A stretch of 64,000 nt of DNA from Brevibacillus sedimenti (GCF_020923495.1 NZ_CP064048.1:1017501-1081500), one strand, 5' to 3'; numbered from the stretch's first letter, positions 1-9,604 are shown. Notes: a model not told the origin generated them from the letters alone. Numbers and translations are program-made.

Positions 1-64
1 TACTTCCATCCGGACTATTGCCGTGAATAATCGCACACCCACAACCGCCTTCCTCTTACAACTA

Positions 65-104
65 TGGAGGTATCTCTATATGAAAGAGATACCTCCATTT
101 TTTT
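65..104 (+). terminator. Rho-independent terminator of a plus-strand gene left of the window
   Basis: A 12-bp perfect stem (65-76 pairing with 86-97) has a 9-nt loop and is followed by seven T residues on the plus strand. It ends transcription coming from the left, and may also stop the minus-strand gene that ends at 114, although the minus side has only a weak U tract. Confidence 0.85.
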
Positions 105-113
105 CCGTAACTG

Positions 114-476
114 TTAGTTTGTCAAACTTCCGTTTCCTTCTGCGCCGCCACTGATTTGCTCCAATTGCACATAGTAAGCATTATCTGCACTAGACAAAGT
201 TACGTTTATACTTTTACTCGGTGCAGAAGAAGTGAGTTTAAGAGATGCTATTGTCTCATCTGGCCACATCTTGTGTACCATTCTTGCTTTGGAGTACATA
301 TCTGAACCTTTAGTGAGATTTCCTTTAAGTTTTCCATTACCGCTTCCTTGGTAAATTAGGCTTCCTGTGGCAACATCTTGAGTGTTGCTGAGCGTCGTAG
401 AAGAAGTTGCTGCAGATACAGCACCGGTAGCCATGACAGCACACAAAAACACAGTACTAACCAATTTTTTTCTCAT
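114..476 (-). CDS. Small secreted protein of unknown function
   Basis: The product is about 120 residues. It opens with a typical signal peptide: MRKK, then a hydrophobic stretch, then a small-residue cleavage region near VSAA. The mature part is rich in Ser, Thr, Asn and Gly, with no cysteines and no domain I recognise, and it should be exported. I chose ATG at 476 because GGAGGGG lies 7 bases upstream; a TTG two codons earlier is in frame but too close to that ribosome binding site. It stands alone, with a hairpin terminator downstream. Its low GC relative to the following genes could mean recent acquisition, but that is only an impression. Confidence 0.6.
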   Translation of the reverse strand: MRKKLVSTVFLCAVMATGAVSAATSSTTLSNTQDVATGSLIYQGSGNGKLKGNLTKGSDMYSKARMVHKMWPDETIASLKLTSSAPSKSINVTLSSADNAYYVQLEQISGGAEGNGSLTN

Positions 477-621
477 TTTCAATCCCCTCCATAAATTTAT
501 AAATTTTGTAAAATGGTTACACTTAAATTATCACATACCATTTTTTGGAGTAAATAGAAAGCAACAAAGTTAAAATATATTTATTTTTCTGTAAATAAAC
601 AAGCTGTATGAACACGAAAAA

Positions 622-644
622 AGCGGGATTGCTCCCGCTTTTTT
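622..644 (-). terminator. Bidirectional terminator after the AGCS symporter gene
   Basis: A 7-bp stem, AGCGGGA/TCCCGCT (622-628 and 633-639), has a four-base loop. It is flanked by A residues on one side and T residues on the other, so it can work on both strands. It sits 20 bases past the symporter stop codon. Confidence 0.8.
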
Positions 645-662
645 CTTTCACTTATCCGGCTG

Positions 663-2108
663 TTACGACGCCATCGTGTTCTTTGCCTTGTCTTCCTGCC
701 AGCATTCCACCTCAGACAGCCCAGGAATGTTGCTGGCACGGAAAACCGGATTTTGACCGGACTTCAATTGTTTCGTATAATCGTTCAATGCGGCGAACGC
801 GACTTTTCCCAACAACGCGATCGCAACGAGATTCAACAGCGCCATGAACGCCATAAACAGGTCGGCCAGATCCCAGACGATGCTGATTTTCGCCACGGCC
901 CCAAACATCACCATGCCGACCACAGCCAGGCGGTAGAGTGTCAACCAGGTTTTGTCGGTCTTGATGAACTCGATGTTGGTCTCCCCGTAATAGTAGTTGC
1001 CGATGACCGAACTGAAGGCAAACAGGAATACGATTAAAGCGACAAACACACTCGCCCATGCGCCCACATGCGTACTGAGCGCCGCTTGCGTCAGAGCGAT
1101 GCCGTCCAGCCCCTCTGTCGTGTACATGCCGGACAGAAGCACGATAAACGCCGTCGCGCTGCAAACCACCAGCGTGTCGACAAACACGCCCAGCGCTTGA
1201 ATCAGCCCTTGTTTGGCCGGGTGGGTCACATCAGCGGTGGCCGCAGCATTGGCCGCGCTCCCCATCCCCGCCTCATTGGAGAAGAGACCGCGCTTGATTC
1301 CCTGCATCAGCGCAGCGCCCATTCCGCCGCCGGCAACCTGTTCCAGGCCGAACGCAGATTTGACGATCAGGAGCAGAACGCCCGGCAGTTGGGTGATGTT
1401 GGTCACGACCACGTACAGCGCCACCAGGACGTACGCGCCCGCCATGAACGGGACGAGGAATTCGGCGACTTTTGCCACACGCTTGACACCGCCAAAGACG
1501 ATGAAGCCCGTAATGGCCGCCAGAATCAGCCCCATCACGACAGGAGGAACGCCATACGCCGTCTGAAACGCCTGCGAAATCGTGTTGGCCTGCACGGCAT
1601 TGAAGACGAGACCAAAGCAGAACGTGATCAGTATGGCGAACAGAATGCCCATCCAGCGCTTTTTCAGCCCTTTTTCCATGTAGTAGGCAGGGCCGCCGCG
1701 GAAGCCGTCTTTATCTTTCACTTTATAAATTTGCGCCAACGTGCTTTCCACAAAGGCGGACGCCGAACCGATCAGGGCGATCAGCCACATCCAGAACACC
1801 GCACCGGGGCCGCCGACGGAAATCGCCATGGCCACACCAGCGAGATTCCCGGTCCCGACCCGGGATGCGGTGCTGATACAGAATGCTTGAAAGGACGAGA
1901 TGCTCCCCTTTTTCTTGTCCGTTGCGCCTTCTCCGAGGAGACGGAACATTTCGCCCGCCAATCGGAACTGTACAAACTTTGTACGTAAAGTAAAATAGAT
2001 GCCTACCACAATCAACAAGGCGATCAAAATCTTGGACCAGAGCAAATCGTTTGTTACCGCAATCATTTTTTCTGATAATTCAAAAAGGAACGACACTAGA
2101 CCAATCAC
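663..2108 (-). CDS. Sodium:alanine/glycine symporter, AGCS family
   Basis: This is an integral membrane protein of about 480 residues with some ten hydrophobic segments. It should carry alanine or glycine into the cell with sodium. The family-typical stretch GTGNLAGVAMAISVGGPG lies near residue 87, and the N-terminal block ending FRLAGEMFRLL is also characteristic. The length is normal. The start is uncertain: GTG at 2108 gives the longest form, while a second GTG at 2096 has a GGGGTG sequence nine bases upstream and may be the real one. The gene is monocistronic, with an AT-rich upstream region and a good terminator downstream. Alanine rather than glycine specificity cannot be decided from the sequence. 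Confidence 0.93.
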   Translation of the reverse strand: MIGLVSFLFELSEKMIAVTNDLLWSKILIALLIVVGIYFTLRTKFVQFRLAGEMFRLLGEGATDKKKGSISSFQAFCISTASRVGTGNLAGVAMAISVGGPGAVFWMWLIALIGSASAFVESTLAQIYKVKDKDGFRGGPAYYMEKGLKKRWMGILFAILITFCFGLVFNAVQANTISQAFQTAYGVPPVVMGLILAAITGFIVFGGVKRVAKVAEFLVPFMAGAYVLVALYVVVTNITQLPGVLLLIVKSAFGLEQVAGGGMGAALMQGIKRGLFSNEAGMGSAANAAATADVTHPAKQGLIQALGVFVDTLVVCSATAFIVLLSGMYTTEGLDGIALTQAALSTHVGAWASVFVALIVFLFAFSSVIGNYYYGETNIEFIKTDKTWLTLYRLAVVGMVMFGAVAKISIVWDLADLFMAFMALLNLVAIALLGKVAFAALNDYTKQLKSGQNPVFRASNIPGLSEVECWQEDKAKNTMAS

Positions 2109-2227
2109 CCCACAGCCTGAATATATGAATATATCAAAAGTTAATACAAAAGATAGTTTATCACAAAACTTTCAAAATGAAACCCTGCCAACATATATGT
2201 CGCGGCAAGGAAATTACTCCCACCACG

Positions 2228-2267
2228 ACAACAAAAGAACACCCTGTCCTCACCGGACAGAGTGTTC
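2228..2267 (-). terminator. Terminator of the mtl-pts operon
   Basis: A 13-bp inverted repeat (2237-2249 with 2255-2267, one mismatch) has a 5-nt loop and is followed on the minus strand by TTTTGTTGT. It lies just past the ptsH stop codon and closes the six-gene operon. Confidence 0.8.
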
Positions 2268-2292
2268 GCTAGGCCGTAACCGGCAGATGCAG

Positions 2293-2550
2293 TTACGCCT
2301 CTTCCTTCAGCGCCTTCTCCAGAGCCGCGATAGCTTCCGCTTCGTCGGCACCGTCGGCAATCAGCGTAATTTCCTCGCCTTTGGCGACCGCCATGGACAT
2401 AATGCCCATGATGCTTTTTCCGTTGGCTGTTTTTTCGTTTTTGACAATCTTGATCTCACTGGCAAAGGACGATGCCAGACGCACAAAATTGGCTGCCGGT
2501 CTCGCGTGCAGACCGTGCGGCAGCTCGACGACCACTTTCTTTTCGATCAT
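2293..2550 (-). CDS. ptsH: HPr, phosphocarrier protein of the PTS
   Basis: HPr is a small cytoplasmic carrier that takes phosphate from Enzyme I on His15 and passes it to EIIA domains. The 85-residue product has the active motif GLHARPA with His15 and the regulatory Ser46 in GKSIMG. Ser46 is the site used by HPr kinase in Firmicutes for CcpA-dependent catabolite repression. The length is typical. AAGGAAGGTG lies ahead of the ATG, and the gene follows ptsI by 15 bases. Here ptsH is last in a mannitol operon and comes after ptsI, the reverse of the usual ptsH-ptsI order. Whether it is the cell's only HPr cannot be told from this window. Confidence 0.97.
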   Translation of the reverse strand: MIEKKVVVELPHGLHARPAANFVRLASSFASEIKIVKNEKTANGKSIMGIMSMAVAKGEEITLIADGADEAEAIAALEKALKEEA

Positions 2551-2565
2551 GAATGTACACCTTCC

Positions 2566-4293
2566 TTACATGCTGTTTCCTGCAAAGGTTTTGCGAACAA
2601 ATGCTTCCACTTCTTGCGACGTGCTCATCGACAAGATGGTGTCCGTGTAAGCCGCCGCTGCCTCCTTGGACAAGCGGCTGATCTGATAGCGTGCGGGCAG
2701 GATGCTGCCGGCGCTCATGCTGAACTCGTCCAGTCCCATGCCCAGCAGAATCGGGATGGCCACTGGATCGCCGGCCATTTCGCCGCACATGCCGACCCAC
2801 TTGCCTTCCGCATGAGCTGCCTGGATGACGCGGTGGATCAGGCGCAGCACAGCGGGATGATAGGGCTGGTACAGGTAGGAGACGCGCTCGTTCATCCGGT
2901 CGGCCGCCATCGTGTACTGAATCAGATCGTTGGTGCCGATGCTGAAAAAGTCCACTTCCTTGGCAAACAGATCGGCGATCATCGCTGCCGCCGGAATCTC
3001 GATCATGATGCCCACTTCCAGCTGTTCCGATACGGCGATGCCCTTTTCAAGCAGGGCTTGTTTCTCTTCTTCCAGCACCGCTTTGGCCTGCCGGAACTCT
3101 TCCAGGGTGGCAATCATCGGGAACATGATTTTCAGATTGCCGTAAGCGCTTGCCCGCAGCAGAGCGCGAAGCTGTGTCCGGAACAGGTCCTGCTGCTCCA
3201 GGCAGAGGCGAATGGCGCGGAATCCCAGGAACGGGTTCATCTCTTGCGGCAGGTTCATGTAGGACAAATGCTTGTCCCCGCCGATGTCAAGGGTGCGGAT
3301 CACGACGGGCTTTTCACCCATTTGCTCCAGCACCTGCTTGTAGGCCTGGAACTGCTCGTCCTCCGACGGGAAATCATCCCGCCCCATGTAGAGGAATTCC
3401 GTGCGGAACAGCCCGACGCCTTCCGCTCCGTTCTCCAGAGCACCGGCCAGATCCTGCACACTGCCGATGTTGGCGGCCAGCTCGACGTGAACGCCGTCCT
3501 GGCTGGTGGTAGCGGTATGAACCAGTTTGGCCAGCTCGCTCTTTTGCCGCTCGTACTCAGCCTGTTTCTTCCGGTATGTTTCGATCTCTTCCGGCGTGGG
3601 GTCGATGATGACAAGTCCTTCATGCCCGTCCAGAATGATCGTCACCCCGGCTGCTGCTTCCTTGGTTACGTCCTTCGTCCCTACCACCGCAGGGATTTCC
3701 AACGAGCGGGCCATGATGGCGGAGTGGGAGGTACGGCCTCCGATGTCCGTGACAAAGCCTTTGACATAGCGGCGATCCAATTGGGCGGTATCCGACGGCG
3801 TCAGGTCCTCCGCCACGATAATTACCTCTTCCGCCAGATCGCTCGGCGCCGCAAACTTTACGCCCAGCAAATGGCTGAGTACTCGCTTGGTCACGTCGCG
3901 AATATCCGCCGCCCGCTCTTTCATGTACTCGTTGTCCATCTGCTCAAACAGCTCGATGAACATCTGCGCCGTCTCATGCAGCGCGCTCTCCGCATTTACT
4001 TTTTCCGCAGCAATTTTTCCCTTCACCGTCTCCACCAGTTCTGGATCTTCCAGGACCAGGAGATGGGCTTGGAAAATGGCCGCCTTGTCCGGCCCCATTT
4101 CCCTTTCTGCGCGCTCGCTGATCTCCTGCAGTTCTGCCTTCGCCTGTTCCAGAGCATCCGTCAACCGTTTGATTTCGCTCGACGGGTCCTCGATCGAGAC
4201 CGTTTCGATTTGCAGGTGGGGATTGGTGAGCACAAACGCCTTGCCAATCGCCACACCGGACGATGCGGCAACGCCTACAATTGTTTTGGACAC
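2566..4293 (-). CDS. ptsI: PTS Enzyme I, PEP-protein phosphotransferase
   Basis: Enzyme I takes phosphate from phosphoenolpyruvate and hands it to HPr, the first step for all PTS sugars. The 575-residue protein has the full architecture: an N-terminal HPr-binding/phosphohistidine part with the active His190 in [13 protein letters not shown], and a C-terminal PEP-binding barrel with [24 protein letters not shown] and the catalytic GMCGEMAGD. The start is GTG at 4293, supported by AGGAGGAGAGG four bases upstream. It lies 18 bases behind mtlD and 15 before ptsH, so it is probably co-transcribed with the mannitol genes and induced by mannitol. It could be the housekeeping copy or a second one. 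Confidence 0.97.
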   Translation of the reverse strand: MSKTIVGVAASSGVAIGKAFVLTNPHLQIETVSIEDPSSEIKRLTDALEQAKAELQEISERAEREMGPDKAAIFQAHLLVLEDPELVETVKGKIAAEKVNAESALHETAQMFIELFEQMDNEYMKERAADIRDVTKRVLSHLLGVKFAAPSDLAEEVIIVAEDLTPSDTAQLDRRYVKGFVTDIGGRTSHSAIMARSLEIPAVVGTKDVTKEAAAGVTIILDGHEGLVIIDPTPEEIETYRKKQAEYERQKSELAKLVHTATTSQDGVHVELAANIGSVQDLAGALENGAEGVGLFRTEFLYMGRDDFPSEDEQFQAYKQVLEQMGEKPVVIRTLDIGGDKHLSYMNLPQEMNPFLGFRAIRLCLEQQDLFRTQLRALLRASAYGNLKIMFPMIATLEEFRQAKAVLEEEKQALLEKGIAVSEQLEVGIMIEIPAAAMIADLFAKEVDFFSIGTNDLIQYTMAADRMNERVSYLYQPYHPAVLRLIHRVIQAAHAEGKWVGMCGEMAGDPVAIPILLGMGLDEFSMSAGSILPARYQISRLSKEAAAAYTDTILSMSTSQEVEAFVRKTFAGNSM

Positions 4294-4311
4294 TTGCCCT
4301 CTCCTCCTCTC

Positions 4312-5472
4312 TTAGTTTGTCTTTCTTCTGGCCTGCAACTCCCGGGCGTGGTTCATCACGATGGAAAAGAGGGCGTGATTCACGCGAATGCCGGTATACG
4401 TCTTGAGAACGTGTTCCAGTCCGAACTGCTTGATCTCTTCCGTCAATTGGACCGCCTCGGGATCTTCCCGGAAATCAAACAGCAGCGCGGCTGCGATCCC
4501 CAGCCCCAGGTGCTCCGGCACGATTCCGTAATCGAAGCACTGCATTGCCGGACCAACCAGCCGGTCTTGCGGCGCCAGTTTGCGAATGGGCGAACGTCCC
4601 ACGCGCGTCACCTGGTCGGTGATGTACGGGTTGGCAAAACGGCCAAGAATCTTTTCCACGTACGCCTCATGCTGACCCTTGTCAAAGCCGTGTTTGGCGA
4701 CCAGAAGCGCTCCTGTCTCCTGCAGGGCCTGCCGCGTCGCGCGAAGAATCTCGTCGTCCCGAATCGCTTCATCAATGGCGGCATACCCCATTTGATAGCC
4801 CAGATAGGCAATTACTGCATGCCCCGTATTTACAGTATACAACTTTCTCTCAATGTAGGGGGTCAAGTCATTTACATACGTGACACCTTCGATTTGCGGG
4901 ATGTCCCCGATGATGCGCGATTGATCGACAGCCCATTCGAAAAACGGCTCCACTGTCACCAGCAGCTTGTCTTCGTGTTTTTGCAGCGGCACGATGCGGT
5001 CGACGGCAGCGTTGGGGAAGCCGACCAGCTCCTGTGCCTTTTCCCGGGTTATTTCATCCAGCTTTGCGAACACGTGGGTTTTCAGCTGCTCACTGCCGCC
5101 GATCATGTTTTCGCACGCGATGACGTTCAGCGGCCGATCGGATTGTGCGATCCGCCGGGTAATGCCCGCCGCGATGACAGGAGCGATATGGGGCAGCACA
5201 TTGGGCCCCACAGCCGTGGTGACCAGATCGGCCTTTGCGATCGCCTCGGCGACAGCCTCCGTATCCTGGCCGTGAATGGCGCGGACACCTTCCACGACGG
5301 AAACCGGTGTTCCTTCCATCGCCAGTTGCACCGAGTACGCTTTGCGGCTGTTGATCTCATCGACCAGCTCCTGATTGACATCAATGAAGCAGACCTCGTA
5401 CCCAGCCTGGTGCAGCAGTTGACCGATAAAGCCTCTTCCGATGTTCCCCGCTCCAAAATGAACAGCCAGCAT
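4312..5472 (-). CDS. mtlD: Mannitol-1-phosphate 5-dehydrogenase
   Basis: This cytoplasmic enzyme oxidises mannitol 1-phosphate to fructose 6-phosphate with NAD, feeding PTS-imported mannitol into glycolysis. The 386-residue length is normal. The N-terminal Rossmann motif HFGAGNIGRGFIGQ, the NVIACEN block and the catalytic-domain sequence KLYTVNTGHAVIAYLGY are all characteristic of MtlD. It starts two bases after the mtlF stop, so it is probably translationally coupled, with its ribosome binding site inside mtlF. It is followed by ptsI and ptsH. No anomalies were seen. Confidence 0.97.
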   Translation of the reverse strand: MLAVHFGAGNIGRGFIGQLLHQAGYEVCFIDVNQELVDEINSRKAYSVQLAMEGTPVSVVEGVRAIHGQDTEAVAEAIAKADLVTTAVGPNVLPHIAPVIAAGITRRIAQSDRPLNVIACENMIGGSEQLKTHVFAKLDEITREKAQELVGFPNAAVDRIVPLQKHEDKLLVTVEPFFEWAVDQSRIIGDIPQIEGVTYVNDLTPYIERKLYTVNTGHAVIAYLGYQMGYAAIDEAIRDDEILRATRQALQETGALLVAKHGFDKGQHEAYVEKILGRFANPYITDQVTRVGRSPIRKLAPQDRLVGPAMQCFDYGIVPEHLGLGIAAALLFDFREDPEAVQLTEEIKQFGLEHVLKTYTGIRVNHALFSIVMNHARELQARRKTN

Positions 5473-5474
5473 GA

Positions 5475-5918
5475 TTACATCCCCTCTTCAAACAGCGTGA
5501 TAATCTCTTCTGCCGTTTTCGCGTGAACAACACGGTTGACATTGGCCTCGTCGGAGCAAATTACCGCGATGTTGGACAGAAGTTCCAGGTGTTCGTCACC
5601 GACTGCGGCAATCCCGATCAGCAGATACGCCGTGTTTCCTTCCCCAAAATCGACGCCGTCCGGAATCTGCACGACGGAGATGCCGGTCGAGCGAATGGAC
5701 TCTTTGGATTCGTTGGTGCCGTGCGGGATGGCCACGCCGCTTCCGATATAGGTGGTCACAATCTCTTCCCGCTCGAGCATCTTGTCCACATAGTCCGGCG
5801 TGACGTGACCCGCCTTCACCAGCAGCTCGCCAGCCAGGCGGATGGCTTCCGTCTTGTCAGCCACTTTTGCATTCAGCATGATTTTTTCTTTGGATACTAC
5901 TTTGGTTGCCATACTCAT
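5475..5918 (-). CDS. mtlF: PTS mannitol-specific EIIA component
   Basis: EIIA accepts phosphate from HPr and passes it to the EIIB domain of MtlA. It belongs to the mannitol/fructose EIIA family: His66 lies in GVAIPHGTNESKESI, the phosphorylated motif. The usual length is about 145 residues. ATG at 5918 gives 147 and has GGAGAG nine bases upstream; an in-frame TTG at 5954 would add twelve residues inside mtlR and is unlikely. The ATG overlaps the mtlR stop in ATGA, so translation is coupled. Besides transport, this EIIA can control MtlR, as known in related bacilli. Confidence 0.96.
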   Translation of the reverse strand: MSMATKVVSKEKIMLNAKVADKTEAIRLAGELLVKAGHVTPDYVDKMLEREEIVTTYIGSGVAIPHGTNESKESIRSTGISVVQIPDGVDFGEGNTAYLLIGIAAVGDEHLELLSNIAVICSDEANVNRVVHAKTAEEIITLFEEGM

Positions 5919-8023
5919 GATTGCGTTCTCTCCATTCCTGTTTTTTTTCGACAAAACTGATAGAGTCCTTCTGCCAGACAGTCGGCGATCCGCTGCCGGT
6001 CGCCCGCTTCCAGCGCGTCGATCATCTCGTCCTCGATCAAAAGAGAGCTGACCTCGCTCAGCACTTCCAACCCTTCTTTTGCCACATCCCTTGGCCCCAG
6101 GAGCATCAGCAGGGTATGGATCGGCATCTCCCGCTCGTCCATCGACTTCAGCAGGATCGGCTGGCGAAGCACATGCACGGTAAACGACGGCCGGACGACC
6201 TGTTCGTATTTGCCGTGAAACAGCGCCAGCGTCGTGCCCGGAATGCCCAAACCGCCCAGTCTTTCCCGCTGCAGGAGCTGCCGGACGACCGGCTCGGCTT
6301 CCCGGATCACGCCAAGCTGGACCAAATCACCGCAAATTTGATCCAGAAGCACCCGGATGTCATCGCTGTGATCTTCCAGCCGCCGCAGTTGAAACCCGTC
6401 GAGGAGTTGAACGGCATGTCCGGCGTACTGGTGCATCGCATTCAAGCGCTGCTTTGGTCCTTCCCCGTCCGCACGAACGGCCACTGCGGCGCGCGATGCG
6501 CGCGAGCGACTAAGGTTGTGCAGATGGTAGGCGATCTTCTGGATGTCCTCCTTTGGCAGCAGCGGGCTGACCACCACGTACTCGCTTGGGTCCATCGGCA
6601 AGGGGATGGTGGAAATGATGACGTCATATTCGCTTTTGGGGATGCGCCCCACCTCGAACAACGAAAGATTCTGCAGGCTGACGATCTCCGGAATCTCTTT
6701 TTTGATCCGGGTGGCCAGAATCTTGGAAGAGCCGATCCCGCTGGAGCAGACGACCAGCGCCCGATAGCGCCGATGCGTCTGTGACGTCCGTTCCACGGCC
6801 GCGCCAATGTGCATCACCAGGTAGCCGATCTCTTCATCCGGCACATGCAGCTCGGGAAACACCTTCGAGACTGCCTCCCGGACAACCTGGAACAATTCCG
6901 GGTAATTGTCCCGGATCTGCTCCAGTATCGGATTGCGGATTTCCATCTGGCGCTTGAGCCGGTACAGCGCCGGCTCCATGTGCGTAAGCAGACCGTGAAA
7001 CAGGGAGGAGTCATACCGCAGAGGAATCTGGAGCCGATCTTCGCAGAGCCGGATAAACCGCTGTGTCTTGGCCATCAGCTCCACATTTCCCGGCCAGTAG
7101 ATGTCCTCATGGGAGCTGCGCAGTTTGGCTCCCCTCAGATGCATGGTGATGTACCCGATTTCTGCGGCAGGAATGTCCATCTGGAAGATGTGCGTCATCC
7201 GCTCCATGATTCTCTGCGCTGCCTCATACTCCGGCGTGCCCTGCAGTTCGTGCAAGGTGTGTTCGTCAAAGTGGATGTTCTCTCCCTTTTCGATCCGCTC
7301 GACGGCGAGCGCGAGGTGAATCACCAGACCGATGTAGGCGCTGTCCGCCAGTGGGTACGGCAGGTCGTCATCCAGGCGCTTCAAGGCGTTTTCCACCTTG
7401 ATCAGCTTTTCCTTGTCGACGAGCCCCAACAGGCGCTCCGAGATGGAGTCGATGTCGCGCAGCGATTTGTTCTGGATGTTTTCCTTGATCAGCCCGATCA
7501 GTTCGTGTTCATTCAAATGGTCCAGGATCAGCCGGCTGATCGCCTGCCGCTTGGCCGACTCGGAGCCTCGGATTTCCACGCCATAGCCCCGCTTGCGCAC
7601 CAGCGACAGACCGTATTTGTCCAGCACGTCCTCCAGATCGTCCAGGTCATGACTGATCGTGGCCGTCGTCACTTTCAGGTCGAGCGCCAGCGAGATCAGC
7701 TTGACCGGCTCTGTCGCCTCCAGCAGCGTGCACAAAATGATCACTTTCCGCTCTTCCGCGGTGTACTCGGTCGTCGTCAGGTCAAACAGCGCCAGGCGCA
7801 GCGCTTCCTTTTGCTCCGGCGAACCTTGCAGCTCCACGCCCAACCCCGACTTTCTCACCAGCTGCAGGCCGTGCTCGCGGACCGTCTCTTCCAGAGCGTC
7901 CAGTTCCCGGTGGATCGTCCGGGCGCTGACCCCGATCCGCTCGGCGATCGCGCCCACGGTGAGCCCCGGTCCGCCCTGCAGCAGCATCTCGAGGATCGTC
8001 CGTTGTCTCGAGGAAACACTCAT
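5915..8023 (-). CDS. mtlR: Mannitol operon activator MtlR (PRD regulator)
   Basis: MtlR is a DNA-binding activator of mannitol genes whose activity is set by PTS phosphorylation. The roughly 702-residue product has an N-terminal HTH pair (RQRTILEMLLQGG and a second helix-turn-helix), two PTS regulation domains with conserved His in VIHLALAVERIEKGE and YLVMHIGAAVERT, an EIIB-like domain with Cys in ALVVCSSGIGSSKI, and a C-terminal EIIA-like domain. ATG at 8023 is preceded by AAGGGGATGG four bases away; the GTG fifteen codons upstream lacks a site. It lies between mtlA and mtlF in the operon it presumably activates. Confidence 0.94.
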   Translation of the reverse strand: MSVSSRQRTILEMLLQGGPGLTVGAIAERIGVSARTIHRELDALEETVREHGLQLVRKSGLGVELQGSPEQKEALRLALFDLTTTEYTAEERKVIILCTLLEATEPVKLISLALDLKVTTATISHDLDDLEDVLDKYGLSLVRKRGYGVEIRGSESAKRQAISRLILDHLNEHELIGLIKENIQNKSLRDIDSISERLLGLVDKEKLIKVENALKRLDDDLPYPLADSAYIGLVIHLALAVERIEKGENIHFDEHTLHELQGTPEYEAAQRIMERMTHIFQMDIPAAEIGYITMHLRGAKLRSSHEDIYWPGNVELMAKTQRFIRLCEDRLQIPLRYDSSLFHGLLTHMEPALYRLKRQMEIRNPILEQIRDNYPELFQVVREAVSKVFPELHVPDEEIGYLVMHIGAAVERTSQTHRRYRALVVCSSGIGSSKILATRIKKEIPEIVSLQNLSLFEVGRIPKSEYDVIISTIPLPMDPSEYVVVSPLLPKEDIQKIAYHLHNLSRSRASRAAVAVRADGEGPKQRLNAMHQYAGHAVQLLDGFQLRRLEDHSDDIRVLLDQICGDLVQLGVIREAEPVVRQLLQRERLGGLGIPGTTLALFHGKYEQVVRPSFTVHVLRQPILLKSMDEREMPIHTLLMLLGPRDVAKEGLEVLSEVSSLLIEDEMIDALEAGDRQRIADCLAEGLYQFCRKKTGMERTQS

Positions 8024-8083
8024 CGTTCCATCCCCTTTTGTAAAAAGCCGGAAAACGCTAGTTTGCACTAGCGTTGATTCCGT

Positions 8084-9478
8084 TTACCCTAAACGTTTGA
8101 CCAATTTCTCGTACTCCGGACTGTTCAGGAAGTTGTCGATGGAAATGTGTTCTGCATTTGGTGCCTTCAACTTGGCCCGTTCCGTCAGCGATTTGTGCGT
8201 GATGACAATGTCTGCGTCGTCCGGGATGTCGTTGATCGCCGTATTGATGACGGTGATGTCGATGCCTGCATCTTTGAACTTCTTGCGCAGGGACGCTGCC
8301 CCCATCGCGCTGGAACCCATGCCGGCATCGCAGGAAAAGACGACCTTCTTGATTTCTTTTTTCTCCGCCACCGCCGTGTCGGCTTGAGCTTCCTCTTGCT
8401 TTTTTCCTTTGAGCTGATGCATTTTTTCCGTCGCTTTTTCCAGCTCTTCTTCACTCTCAGCTTGCCCGCCCATTTTCAGCAGGAACGCTGCGATGAGGAA
8501 GGAGACGACGGTTGCCGCGACGACCCCGGTCAGGACCGGCAGCAGCCCGCCCTTGGGTGCCATGGCGCTCAGGGCGAATACGCTGCCCGGCGATGGCGGC
8601 GCCACAAGGCCCGCATTTAACAGTGTAAAGGTAAAGACTCCGGTCATTCCGCCGCCGATGACGGCCAGCAGCAGGCGTGGATTCATCAGGATGTACGGGA
8701 AGTAAATCTCGTGAATGCCGCCCAGGAAGTGGATGATCGCCGCACCGGGTGCCGATTGTTTCGCCGTGCCCCTGCCCACCAGCCAGTAGGCCAGCAGGAT
8801 GCCAAGCCCCGGTCCCGGGTTGGTCTCCAGCAGGAAGAAAATCGACTGTCCGGCCTTCGCCGCCTGATCCAGTCCGATCGGGCTGAGAATGCCGTGGTTA
8901 ATCGCGTTGTTCAGGAACAGGATCTTGGCCGGTTCGATCAGGATGCTGGCCAAGGGCAGCAGTCCGGCATCCACAATCGCTTGTACGCCGGAAGCAAGCG
9001 CTTTGCTCAAGCTGGCCACGACCGGCCCGATCGCGTTGAACGCCAGCAGCGTCAACAACCCGCCGACGATACCGGCAGAGAAGTTGTTGACCAGCATCTC
9101 AAAGCCGGAGCGCACTTTCCCTTCGATCAACTGGTCCAGCTTTTTCATGACCCAGCCGCCAAGCGGCCCCATGATCATGGCACCCAGAAACATCGGGATG
9201 TCGGCACCCACGACGACACCCATGGTAGCGACCGCACCAACGACGCCACCACGCACGTCGTGAATCATCTTGCCGCCCGTGTAACCGATCAACAGCGGCA
9301 GCAGATAGGTAATCATCGGGCCAACCAGTTTGGCCATATGTTCATTGGGCAGCCAGCCCGTCGGAATAAACAGCGCCGTAATCAAGCCCCAGGCGATAAA
9401 CGCGCCAATGTTGGGCATGACCATGCCGCTTAAAAAACGCCCAAACTTCTGCACAGAGACGCGAAGTCCGCTCTCCAT
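8084..9478 (-). CDS. mtlA: PTS mannitol transporter subunit EIICB
   Basis: This membrane protein imports mannitol and phosphorylates it to mannitol 1-phosphate. The 464-residue form has an EIIC transport domain (roughly residues 1-340, starting GRFLSGMVMPNIGAFIAWG, with the substrate-site motif GGIHEIYFPYILM), a charged Glu/Lys linker, and an EIIB domain with phospho-Cys383 in VVFSCDAGMGSSAMG. There is no fused EIIA; MtlF supplies it. ATG at 9478 has GAAGGGGGATG upstream, so an upstream in-frame extension to 9637, which runs through the promoter, is rejected. First gene of the operon. Confidence 0.97.
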   Translation of the reverse strand: MESGLRVSVQKFGRFLSGMVMPNIGAFIAWGLITALFIPTGWLPNEHMAKLVGPMITYLLPLLIGYTGGKMIHDVRGGVVGAVATMGVVVGADIPMFLGAMIMGPLGGWVMKKLDQLIEGKVRSGFEMLVNNFSAGIVGGLLTLLAFNAIGPVVASLSKALASGVQAIVDAGLLPLASILIEPAKILFLNNAINHGILSPIGLDQAAKAGQSIFFLLETNPGPGLGILLAYWLVGRGTAKQSAPGAAIIHFLGGIHEIYFPYILMNPRLLLAVIGGGMTGVFTFTLLNAGLVAPPSPGSVFALSAMAPKGGLLPVLTGVVAATVVSFLIAAFLLKMGGQAESEEELEKATEKMHQLKGKKQEEAQADTAVAEKKEIKKVVFSCDAGMGSSAMGAASLRKKFKDAGIDITVINTAINDIPDDADIVITHKSLTERAKLKAPNAEHISIDNFLNSPEYEKLVKRLG

Positions 9479-9545
9479 CTTGCTGCATCCCCCTTCTTTT
9501 TTCTCTATATTGTTGACAAAATTTAATTGTACGACTCCTAATACA

Positions 9546-9574
9546 AATATAAAGCGTTTACATTCCGGTCTCAA
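9546..9574 (-). promoter_or_regulatory. Sigma-A-type promoter of mtlA with an internal cre-like site
   Basis: On the minus strand TTGAGA (9574-9569) and TATATT (9551-9546) are separated by 17 bases. A catabolite-responsive-element-like sequence (plus strand 9549-9562, AAAGCGTTTACA core, 12 of 14 positions matching the TGnAAnCGnnnnCA consensus) fills the spacer and -10, where CcpA would block RNA polymerase. Confidence 0.65.
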
Positions 9575-9604
9575 CAAAATGAAAGTGGGCATTTGTCCAT
9601 TAAG

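Noticed and set aside
1999-5526. Very long plus-strand open frame (over 1,100 codons) opposite ptsH, ptsI and mtlD
   Set aside because: It is a mirror frame of GC-rich genes on the other strand; the translation is rich in His, Arg and Gln with no domain, while the minus strand encodes well-known enzymes throughout.
6809-8071. 420-codon plus-strand frame opposite mtlR
   Set aside because: Antisense shadow of mtlR; no ribosome binding site and no recognisable protein.
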